Assembly: GCA_036308445.1 (NCBI GenBank)
Contig: JAXJVS010000031.1
Span: 1 to 13,251 of the forward strand
Source of the DNA: MGBC113645 sp036308445
Lineage (GTDB): Bacteria > Bacillota_I > Bacilli_A > Erysipelotrichales > Coprobacillaceae
DNA length: 13,251 nt
Reading direction: 5' to 3'
Part shown: piece by piece, positions 5,326 to 12,385 of the stretch
Layout of the letters: each line of letters starts with the position of its first letter
Position numbering within the stretch: the stretch's first letter is position 1
Notes under the pieces: model-generated
What the model was told of the DNA's origin: nothing
The model's database searches: none
The model's input: only the letters and a program-made list of their open reading frames with translations
Position numbers and translations under genes: made by a program

Positions 5326-8300
5326 ATGCCAAAAAGAGAAGATATTAATACTGTTTTAGTTATTGGGTCTGGTCCTATCATTATTGGACAGGCATGTGAA
5401 TTTGACTATTCAGGAACTCAAGCTTGTAAAGCCTTAAGGGGGTTAGGCTACAAGATTGTGTTAGTGAATTCTAATCCTGCTACTATTATGACAGATCCTG
5501 AAACAGCAGATATCACTTATATTGAACCTTTAAATGTAGAGAGATTAACTCAAATCATTGAAAAGGAAAGACCTGATGCATTATTACCTAACTTAGGAGG
5601 ACAATCTGCATTGAATTTGTGTTCTGAATTAAATCAGGCAGGTGTTTTAGATAAGTATGGTGTTAAAGTGTTAGGTGTACAAGTAGATGCTATTGAAAGA
5701 GGAGAAGACCGTTTAGAATTCAAAAAAGCTATGAATGCTTTAGGAATTGAAATGGCTAGAAGTGAGATAGCAAATACTGTTGATGAAGCTTTAGCAATTG
5801 CTGATAAATTAGGTTACCCAGTCGTTGTAAGACCAGCTTATACTATGGGTGGAGCTGGTGGAGGTCTTGTTTACAACATCGAAGAGTTAAAGACTGTTGT
5901 ATCAAGAGGTTTACAAGCGAGTATAGTTCATCAATGTTTAATTGAAGAATCTATTTTAGGATGGGAAGAACTTGAAGTAGAAGTTGTTAGAGATGCTAAA
6001 AACAATATGATTACTGTATGCTTTATTGAAAATATTGACCCATTAGGAGTACATACAGGAGATTCTTTCTGTAGTGCACCAATGTTAACAATATCTCAAG
6101 AAGTTCAAGACAGATTAAAAGATCAAGCATTTAGAATTGTAGAATCAATTGGGGTTATTGGTGGTACAAATGTTCAATTTGCTCATGATCCAAAAACAGA
6201 TAGAATTGTTGTTATTGAAATTAATCCAAGAACATCTCGTTCAAGTGCATTGGCTTCAAAAGCAACTGGTTTCCCTATTGCATTAGTTTCAGCAATGTTA
6301 GCAGCAGGTTTAACATTAGATGAAATTGAATGTGGTAAATATGGAACTTTAGATAAATATGTACCTGATGGTGAATATGTTGTTATTAAGTTTGCAAGAT
6401 GGGCTTTTGAAAAATTCAAAGGTGCTGAAGATAAACTTGGTACACAAATGAAGGCCGTTGGAGAAGTTATGAGTATTGGTAAGACTTATAAAGAAGCCTT
6501 CCAAAAAGCTATTCGTTCATTAGAAATTGGTAGATATGGTTTAGGGTATGCTAAAGATTTTAATAATTTAACTAAAGAAGAATTATTAAAGAAATTAGCA
6601 GTTCCTACAAGTGAAAGACAATTCATTATGTATGAAGCATTAAGAAAAGGTGCTACAGTAGATGAATTATTCGAATTAACTCAAATTAAACATTATTTCA
6701 TTGAACAAATGAAAGAATTAGTAGAAGAAGAAGAAAACATTAAGACATATAAAGGTAAAGAATTACCAGTAGATGTATTAAAACAAGCTAAGCAGAATGG
6801 ATTCTCTGATAAATATTTAAGTCAGATCTTAGATGTTAAGGAAGAAGATATTAGAAAAGCAAGATTAGATAATGGTATCAATCAATCTTGGGAACCAGTA
6901 CATGTAAGTGGTACTAAAGAAAATGCTTACTATTATTCTACATATAATGCTCAAGATAAGAGCAAAATCAATACTGATAAACAAAAGATTATGATTTTAG
7001 GTGGAGGACCTAACAGAATTGGTCAAGGTATTGAGTTTGACTATTGCTGTGTTCATGCTGCATTAGCTTTAAAGAAATTAGGATTTGAAACAATTATTGT
7101 TAACTGTAACCCAGAAACAGTTTCAACTGATTATGATACTTCTGATAAATTATATTTTGAACCATTAACTTTAGAAGATGTATTAAGTATTCATGAAAAA
7201 GAAAAACCAGTTGGGGTTATCGCTCAATTTGGTGGACAAACACCATTAAACTTAGCTAACCAATTAAAAGCTAATGGTGTTAATATTTTAGGTACTACAC
7301 CTGAAACAATTGATATGGCAGAAGATAGAGACTTATTTAATGCCATGATGGAAAAATTAGGGATTCCAATGCCAGAATCAGGAATGGCTGTTACAGTTGA
7401 AGATGCATTAGAAATTGCAGGAAGAATTGGATATCCATTAATGGTTAGACCATCTTATGTATTAGGTGGTAGAGGTATGGAAGTTGTATATGATGATGAA
7501 AGCTTAAAACAATACATGGCTGCTGCTGTTGGAGTAACACCAGATAGACCTATCTTAATTGATAGATTCTTAAATAATGCTATGGAATGTGAAGCTGATG
7601 CAATCAGTGATGGTGAAAATGTATTTGTTCCTGCAGTAATGGAACATATTGAATTAGCTGGTATTCATTCAGGAGATTCAGCTTGTATCTTACCATCTAA
7701 ACATATACCAATGAGACATTTAGAAACAATTAAAGAATATACTAAGAAGATTGCTAAAGAAATGAATGTTCGTGGTTTAATGAACATGCAATATGCTATA
7801 GCAGATGATAAAGTTTATGTATTAGAAGCAAATCCAAGAGCTTCTAGAACAGTACCATTAGTATCTAAAGTATCTAATGTTAACATGGTTAAGATTGCTA
7901 CTGACATTGTTACTTTAGATTTAACAGGTAGAGAATCACCTGTACCTGCATTAAAAGAAAAGAAAATACCACATGTTGGTGTAAAAGAAGCCGTATTCCC
8001 ATTCAATATGTTCCCAGAAGTAGATCCAGTTTTAGGACCTGAAATGAGATCTACTGGAGAAGTATTAGGATTAGGTGCTTCATATGGTGCTGCTTATTAT
8101 AAAGCTGCTGAAGGTACACAATCAGTTTTACCTACAGAAGGTAAAGTATTAATCAGTGTTAGTGATTTAGATAAACCACAAGTTGTAGAACTTGCTAGAG
8201 GATATTATGATGCAGGATTTACAATTGTAGCTACTGGAGGAACTTATAAATTAATTAAAGAAAATAATATTCCAGTAGAAAAGATTAAGAAAATTAATGA

Positions 8301-8544
8301 AGGTAGACCTAATATTATGGATGCTTTAACTAATGGTGAACTTGCTATTATTATTAATACACCAATTGGTAAACAAAGTGCTAATGATGATAGCTTTATT
8401 AGAAAATCAGCAATTAAACATAGAATTCCATATATGACAAATATTGCTGCTGCTAAAGCATCATTAGAAGGTATCATGGAAATGAAGATTCATGGTAGTC
8501 ATGAAGTCAAATCATTACAAGAATATCATAAAGCTATTAAGTAG
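5326..8544 (+). CDS. carB: Carbamoyl-phosphate synthetase large subunit
   Basis: This subunit makes carbamoyl phosphate from bicarbonate, ammonia (from glutamine via CarA) and two ATP, for pyrimidine and arginine synthesis. At 1072 residues it is full length. The duplicated halves are clear: the N-terminal half has GSGPIIIGQACEFDYSG (14-30), the ATP-grasp loop YTMGGAGGG and the metal site EINPRTSRSS; the C-terminal half repeats them as GGGPNRIGQGIEFDYCC (about 560), YVLGGRGM and EANPRASRT. An MGS-like allosteric domain (about 937-1072, from KVLISVSDLDK) ends the protein. I chose the ATG at 5326 because AAGGAGG (5313-5319) precedes it and MPKREDINTVLVIGSGP is the usual CarB start; the same frame is open upstream to 5266, but that extension is not conserved-looking. 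No carA is adjacent, so its glutaminase partner must be encoded elsewhere. Confidence 0.97.
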   Translation: MPKREDINTVLVIGSGPIIIGQACEFDYSGTQACKALRGLGYKIVLVNSNPATIMTDPETADITYIEPLNVERLTQIIEKERPDALLPNLGGQSALNLCSELNQAGVLDKYGVKVLGVQVDAIERGEDRLEFKKAMNALGIEMARSEIANTVDEALAIADKLGYPVVVRPAYTMGGAGGGLVYNIEELKTVVSRGLQASIVHQCLIEESILGWEELEVEVVRDAKNNMITVCFIENIDPLGVHTGDSFCSAPMLTISQEVQDRLKDQAFRIVESIGVIGGTNVQFAHDPKTDRIVVIEINPRTSRSSALASKATGFPIALVSAMLAAGLTLDEIECGKYGTLDKYVPDGEYVVIKFARWAFEKFKGAEDKLGTQMKAVGEVMSIGKTYKEAFQKAIRSLEIGRYGLGYAKDFNNLTKEELLKKLAVPTSERQFIMYEALRKGATVDELFELTQIKHYFIEQMKELVEEEENIKTYKGKELPVDVLKQAKQNGFSDKYLSQILDVKEEDIRKARLDNGINQSWEPVHVSGTKENAYYYSTYNAQDKSKINTDKQKIMILGGGPNRIGQGIEFDYCCVHAALALKKLGFETIIVNCNPETVSTDYDTSDKLYFEPLTLEDVLSIHEKEKPVGVIAQFGGQTPLNLANQLKANGVNILGTTPETIDMAEDRDLFNAMMEKLGIPMPESGMAVTVEDALEIAGRIGYPLMVRPSYVLGGRGMEVVYDDESLKQYMAAAVGVTPDRPILIDRFLNNAMECEADAISDGENVFVPAVMEHIELAGIHSGDSACILPSKHIPMRHLETIKEYTKKIAKEMNVRGLMNMQYAIADDKVYVLEANPRASRTVPLVSKVSNVNMVKIATDIVTLDLTGRESPVPALKEKKIPHVGVKEAVFPFNMFPEVDPVLGPEMRSTGEVLGLGASYGAAYYKAAEGTQSVLPTEGKVLISVSDLDKPQVVELARGYYDAGFTIVATGGTYKLIKENNIPVEKIKKINEGRPNIMDALTNGELAIIINTPIGKQSANDDSFIRKSAIKHRIPYMTNIAAAKASLEGIMEMKIHGSHEVKSLQEYHKAIK

Positions 8545-8570
8545 AAGATCAGAAATGATCTTCTTTTTTT
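8544..8570 (+). terminator. Intrinsic terminator of carB
   Basis: GAAGATCA (8544-8551), a GAAA tetraloop, TGATCTTC (8556-8563) and seven Ts. The stem begins at the last base of the carB stop codon. Confidence 0.92.
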
Positions 8571-8572
8571 CA

Positions 8573-8671
8573 ATGTTAATATACGTTATTAGTATTAAAA
8601 ATGGAAGTATAGTCATGTTGAGTGAAGAAGATTATAATGGATTAATGGAAACTTTAATTTCCACAATATAA
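8573..8671 (+). pseudogene. Remnant resembling a Phd/YefM-family antitoxin
   Basis: A 32-codon frame (8573-8671) contains KNGSIVMLSEEDYNGLMETL, which closely resembles the mid-protein region of type II Phd/YefM antitoxins (typically NG..VVLMS.EDYN.L.ETL). The N-terminal DNA-binding part and the C-terminal toxin-binding tail are both missing, no ribosome binding site precedes the ATG, and no toxin gene follows. It reads as debris of a lost toxin-antitoxin locus wedged between two terminators. The similarity is from memory of the family, over only about 20 residues. Confidence 0.55.
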
Positions 8672-8700
8672 AAGAAGATAGGTGTCTTCTTTTTATTTTT
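8671..8700 (+). terminator. Intrinsic terminator after the antitoxin remnant
   Basis: AAAGAAGA (8671-8678) pairs with TCTTCTTT (8685-8692) around TAGGTG, and a T-rich tail follows. It insulates the methyltransferase operon from carB readthrough and may have belonged to the lost toxin-antitoxin genes. Confidence 0.75.
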
Positions 8701-8725
8701 GTCTAGACAATATTTGTCTAGACAA
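8699..8725 (+). promoter_or_regulatory. Twin 12-bp palindrome operator of the methyltransferase operon
   Basis: The perfect palindrome TTGTCTAGACAA occurs twice, at 8699-8710 and 8714-8725, separated by TAT, so the centres are 15 bp apart. The second copy contains the -35 box of the promoter that follows. The core GTCTAGAC fits GTnTAnAC, the pattern known for HutC-subfamily GntR regulators such as DasR/NagR. A repressor dimer bound here would block RNA polymerase. The regulator gene is not in this window, and the family assignment is an inference from the motif alone. Confidence 0.75.
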
Positions 8726-8747
8726 AAATAAATCTTGATGATATACT
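8719..8747 (+). promoter_or_regulatory. Promoter of the corrinoid methyltransferase operon
   Basis: TAGACA (8719-8724), 17 bp, TATACT (8742-8747), with an extended -10 TG at 8739-8740. The predicted start, about 8754, falls on the GGAGGTG ribosome binding site (8754-8760), so the 5' leader would be only about 13 nt. Confidence 0.78.
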
Positions 8748-8766
8748 AAGAGTGGAGGTGGATGTT

Positions 8767-9753
8767 ATGAATATGAAGGATTGGGTATTGGATTTAAAAA
8801 ATAATAAAAGAAATATCCCAATATTAAGTTTTCCTGTTATTCAGTTAATGGAATGTAGTTTAAAAGAGTTTTTAAATAATAGTAGTTTACAAGCTGAAGG
8901 AATGAAAATCGTATCTGAAAGATGTCATACAGGTGTTGGAATTGGGATGATGGATTTATCTATTGAAGCTGAATGTTTTGGTTCAAATATACGTTTTGAA
9001 GATAATGAAATTCCTACAGTAATGGGTGCATTAGTAGAAGAAGATGCTAGTGATTTAGAAGTACCTGAAGTATCAAAAAGAGCTTTAATCTATCTTGATG
9101 CTATTTCTAAAGCTAAACAATTAATGGATAAACCTATATTTCCTGGAATGATTGGACCATTTTCTCTTGCAGGTAGACTATTAGAAGTAAGTGAGGCTTT
9201 AGCTTTATGTTATGAGGACCCCGATTTAGTTCATGATGTATTAGAAACAGCTACTGAATTCTTAATTAAGTATGGTAAAGAATTTAAAAAGATAGGGGCT
9301 AATGGAATTATTATGGCAGAACCATTAGCGGGTATTTTATCGCCAACATTAGTACAAGAATTTTCTAGTGATTATGTAAAAAGAATTGTAGATGAATTAC
9401 AGGATGATGAATTTATAGTTATTTATCATAATTGTGGTAATAATGTTTTGAAAATGGCAGATTCTATTGCTGCTACAGGATGTTATATATATCATTTTGG
9501 AAATGCAATTGAATTAGAAGAAATGATTAAGAAGATGCCTAAGGATGTCTTGATTATGGGAAATATTGATCCGGTAGGAGTAATTAAAGATGGTAGTATC
9601 TCTTCAGTAGAAAAAGCAACTTTAGAGTTATTAGATAAATGTGCTAAGTATGATAATTTTGTATTATCATCAGGATGTGATGTACCTCATAGTGCTCCTT
9701 GGGATAATATTGATACATTTATAAAAACTGGTAATTCATATTATGAAAAGTAA
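8767..9753 (+). CDS. MtaA/URO-D-family cobamide-dependent methyltransferase
   Basis: This 328-residue protein has the uroporphyrinogen decarboxylase fold as used by MtaA/MtbA/CmuA methyltransferases. The zinc ligands expected for thiol activation are visible: H221 and C223 in YHNCGN, and C304 in SSGCDVP. GPFSLAGRLL (130-139) and MGNIDPVG (264-271) are further family landmarks. The family transfers methyl groups between a methyl-corrinoid protein and a thiol such as coenzyme M; in bacteria without coenzyme M the partner is often unknown or tetrahydrofolate-linked. I chose the ATG at 8767, 6 nt after GGAGGTG (8754-8760); the in-frame GTG at 8752 would overlap that site and the predicted transcription start. 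It is the first gene of the operon and overlaps the activator gene by 11 bp. Confidence 0.85.
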   Translation: MNMKDWVLDLKNNKRNIPILSFPVIQLMECSLKEFLNNSSLQAEGMKIVSERCHTGVGIGMMDLSIEAECFGSNIRFEDNEIPTVMGALVEEDASDLEVPEVSKRALIYLDAISKAKQLMDKPIFPGMIGPFSLAGRLLEVSEALALCYEDPDLVHDVLETATEFLIKYGKEFKKIGANGIIMAEPLAGILSPTLVQEFSSDYVKRIVDELQDDEFIVIYHNCGNNVLKMADSIAATGCYIYHFGNAIELEEMIKKMPKDVLIMGNIDPVGVIKDGSISSVEKATLELLDKCAKYDNFVLSSGCDVPHSAPWDNIDTFIKTGNSYYEK

Positions 9754-11155
9754 AACGATATTAGATTATTTACAATATCATCATTTAGCAGTAAATGCAT
9801 TATGTAATGGTCATCATCAATGTGGTCAATGTAAAATTAAAGTACTAAATAGAGAGTTAATACCAACAAATAAGGAAAAAGAATTATTAACTATAAATGA
9901 AATTCATGATGGTATAAGATTAGCTTGTTTTCATGAATATAAAGATCATGATGAAATTGTATCAATGAATCAATCAATGGAAATATTAGATGATTTAGAT
10001 GATATAAATAGCAGTGATTATCAAGGAATAGGTTTAATTGTTGATATTGGTACTACGACTATTGTGATGAAATGGATTAATAGAGAAACAGGTAAAACAG
10101 TGGATACTGCATCATTTGTAAATCCGCAAGTGACTTTTGGTGGTGATGTTATCAGTAGAATACATGCTTATAATCAAGATAAGAAGGATGTATTACACCA
10201 AATATTGGTTAATTCTATAGAAGAGAGGTTAATTGATAGAGATATAGAAGTGAATCAGATGATTTTTTGTGGTAATACTACAATGATACATTTCTTATTG
10301 AATGAAGAAGTAACTTCTTTAGGTGTTGCACCATTTATTGTTCCTAGAAAAGAAATGCAAAGAATAAATAGTAGAGATATCTTTAAGATGTATAAATATA
10401 ATTGTGAACTGATTACTTTTCCTCATATAAGTGCATATGTTGGTGGAGATATTGTTTCAGGAATTTATGCATGTGATTTAGATATGTCTGATAAAATAAT
10501 CTTAATGATAGATTTAGGGACCAATGGTGAAATGGTAATTGGTGATAAGGATTCTTTATTAGTGACTTCTACTGCTGCTGGACCAGCATTTGAAGGTGTT
10601 GGTATTAGTTGTGGAGGAAGTAGTGTTGATGGAGCGATAAGTTCAATTAAGTTAAAACCTTTACAAATAAAAACTATTAATAATAAAAAACCTCAGTTTA
10701 TTTGTGGTAGTGGCTTAATTTCATTGTTTGGAGAGTTAGTTAGAAATGAACTTATTAGTCCTATTGGTAAAATATATAAAGATAAACAGATTGATATAAC
10801 AAATAATATTTACATCAATCAAAGTGACATATCTCATTTTCAATTAGCTAAAGCAGCTGTTCAAACAGGAGTAACTATATTGTTAGAAGAATATTCAACG
10901 GATACTATATATATAGCAGGTGGCTTTGGTAGTCATATAGATGTAGAGGATCTAAAGGATATACAAGTTATACCTAAAGATATTAAAAATATAAAGAGTT
11001 TAGGAAATAGTGCTTTAAAAGGATGTTATAAATTATTAATGATGCAGGATTTTGATAGAGTTAATCATATTGTGGATAAAGCTGTTTCAATGAATTTAGC
11101 TGATCATGAAGATTTTGAAGATACTTTAATAGAGAGTTTGTATTTTTATGATTAA
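9743..11155 (+). CDS. ATP-dependent reductive activator of corrinoid proteins (RACo-like, ASKHA + [2Fe-2S])
   Basis: This protein should re-reduce inactive Co(II) corrinoid to Co(I), using ATP hydrolysis and an iron-sulfur cluster. Residues 1-75 form a short plant-type ferredoxin domain with C21-x5-C27-x2-C30 and a distal C62 as cluster ligands. From about 95 an ASKHA ATPase domain begins: VDIGTTT (100-106, phosphate 1), IDLGTNGE (phosphate 2), TAAGPAFEGVG, FICGSGLISL and the adenosine-site IAGGFGSH. At 470 residues it is compact compared with the well-studied RACo of about 630 residues, and the linker between ferredoxin and ATPase is minimal. The start overlaps the previous stop by 11 bp with no strong ribosome binding site, implying translational coupling. 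The class is sure; the exact partner is inferred to be the corrinoid protein at 11746-12384. Confidence 0.88.
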   Translation: MKSKTILDYLQYHHLAVNALCNGHHQCGQCKIKVLNRELIPTNKEKELLTINEIHDGIRLACFHEYKDHDEIVSMNQSMEILDDLDDINSSDYQGIGLIVDIGTTTIVMKWINRETGKTVDTASFVNPQVTFGGDVISRIHAYNQDKKDVLHQILVNSIEERLIDRDIEVNQMIFCGNTTMIHFLLNEEVTSLGVAPFIVPRKEMQRINSRDIFKMYKYNCELITFPHISAYVGGDIVSGIYACDLDMSDKIILMIDLGTNGEMVIGDKDSLLVTSTAAGPAFEGVGISCGGSSVDGAISSIKLKPLQIKTINNKKPQFICGSGLISLFGELVRNELISPIGKIYKDKQIDITNNIYINQSDISHFQLAKAAVQTGVTILLEEYSTDTIYIAGGFGSHIDVEDLKDIQVIPKDIKNIKSLGNSALKGCYKLLMMQDFDRVNHIVDKAVSMNLADHEDFEDTLIESLYFYD

Positions 11156-11753
11156 GATTATTTCTTGTGAAATATTTAAACCATATATTGAATCATTAAA
11201 ACTAGAATTAGATATCAGTTATATAGCAATAGAAGGACATAATTATCCAAAAAGATTATCTAAACAGATACAATCAGAAATTGATAAATGTATAAATTAT
11301 GAAAAAATTATCTTATTGTATGGTTTGTGTGGTAATGCAATATTAAATATTAAAGCTCGAGATATTCCTGTATTGGTTGTAAGAGCTCATGATTGTCTAA
11401 GTATTTTATTGGGTAGTAAAGAAAGATTTACCAAGTTATTTAAAGATAGGCTATCAGCAGGGTGGAGCTGTTATTCTTTAGAAGGTAAAAATATCTCTTT
11501 TGAAGGTTATGATGATGAAGAAAGAGAGTATCTTGAAAGTATTTTTCATCCTAAGAAAGATATCTATATTAGATTTGGATTGGTAGAAGATAAACACTAT
11601 GAAAATAATTATAATGAAGTGATAACAGGAGATTTATCATTATTAAAAGCTATTATTTCTAATGACTCAAAAGAGTTATTAGAAATCAATATAAATGAAT
11701 ATTTAAGATTTGATGAAGAAGAAATTATAGTGAAGGAGAAAAGAAATGGATAA
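11148..11753 (+). CDS. DUF1638 protein of the methyltransferase operon
   Basis: This 201-residue protein has the features I associate with DUF1638: an early IISCEIF (C7), HNYP (31-34), LLYGLCGNA (C61) and RAHDCLSILLGS (H81, C83). The conserved Cys and His could bind a metal or cofactor, but no function is established. It has no signal peptide or membrane segment. The family is often found beside corrinoid proteins and methyltransferases, and here it sits between the activator (8-bp overlap) and the corrinoid protein (8-bp overlap), so a role in corrinoid handling or methyl transfer is a fair inference only. The start has a weak ribosome binding site and relies on coupling. Confidence 0.8.
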   Translation: MIKIISCEIFKPYIESLKLELDISYIAIEGHNYPKRLSKQIQSEIDKCINYEKIILLYGLCGNAILNIKARDIPVLVVRAHDCLSILLGSKERFTKLFKDRLSAGWSCYSLEGKNISFEGYDDEEREYLESIFHPKKDIYIRFGLVEDKHYENNYNEVITGDLSLLKAIISNDSKELLEININEYLRFDEEEIIVKEKRNG

Positions 11754-12384
11754 GTTAGTAGAAATTAATGAAATGCTTCAAGAGGGAAGATCAAAAGCAG
11801 TAGTTAAGTTAGTACAACAAGCATTAGATGAAGGTATAGAAGCTGAAGTTATTTTAAAAGAAGCTTTACTTAAAGGGATGAATGAAGTTGGAATCAAATT
11901 TAAAAATGAAGATATTTTTGTTCCTGAAGTATTAGTTGCAGCAAGAGCAATGAATAAAGGTGTTGATTTATTAAAACCTTTATTAACTAATGAAGATAAT
12001 AAAGTTAATGGTAGTGTTGTTTTAGGAACAGTAAAAGGTGATCAACATGATATTGGTAAGAATTTAGTAAGGATTATGTTAGAAGGAAAAGGAATAGTTG
12101 TACATGATTTAGGTACTGATGTATCTGCAGAGAAGTTTATAGAAGAGGCTATTGAGAAGAATGTTGATATTATATGTTGTAGTGCTTTGTTAACGACTAC
12201 TATGGCAGAAATGAAGAAAGTAGTAGATTTAGTAAAAGAAAAGAATTTAGATGTAAGAGTTATGATTGGTGGAGCTCCTGTTAATCAGGAATTTTGTGAT
12301 GAAATTGGTGCTGATTATTATACTGATGATGCTACTAGCTGTAGTGAAGTTGCTGCTAAGATTATTGTAGAGAGAGGAAAATAA
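11746..12384 (+). CDS. Corrinoid-binding methyl carrier protein (MtaC/MttC/MtbC-like)
   Basis: This 212-residue protein has the two-part form of methyltransferase corrinoid proteins. Residues 1-85 are a helical cap (B12-binding type 2), and residues 88-212 a Rossmann-like B12 domain. D99-x-H101-x-x-G104 (GDQHDIGKN) supplies the lower cobalt ligand H101; SALLTT (146-151) and GGAPV (175-179) complete the nucleotide-tail pocket. It shuttles methyl on cobalt between a substrate methyltransferase and the acceptor enzyme, and must be reactivated by the RACo-like protein upstream. AAGGAG (11733-11738) precedes the ATG and gives it a better ribosome binding site than the two genes before it, as expected for a carrier needed in larger amounts. 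Confidence 0.93.
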   Translation: MDKLVEINEMLQEGRSKAVVKLVQQALDEGIEAEVILKEALLKGMNEVGIKFKNEDIFVPEVLVAARAMNKGVDLLKPLLTNEDNKVNGSVVLGTVKGDQHDIGKNLVRIMLEGKGIVVHDLGTDVSAEKFIEEAIEKNVDIICCSALLTTTMAEMKKVVDLVKEKNLDVRVMIGGAPVNQEFCDEIGADYYTDDATSCSEVAAKIIVERGK

Positions 12385-12385
12385 T

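Noticed and set aside
6183..8477. Three open frames of 63-78 codons antisense to carB
   Set aside because: They have no recognisable domain and lie wholly within a highly conserved gene, so they are shadows of carB.
8752..8766. GTG start five codons upstream in the MtaA-like gene
   Set aside because: It overlaps the GGAGGTG ribosome binding site and the predicted transcription start; the ATG at 8767 is correctly spaced.
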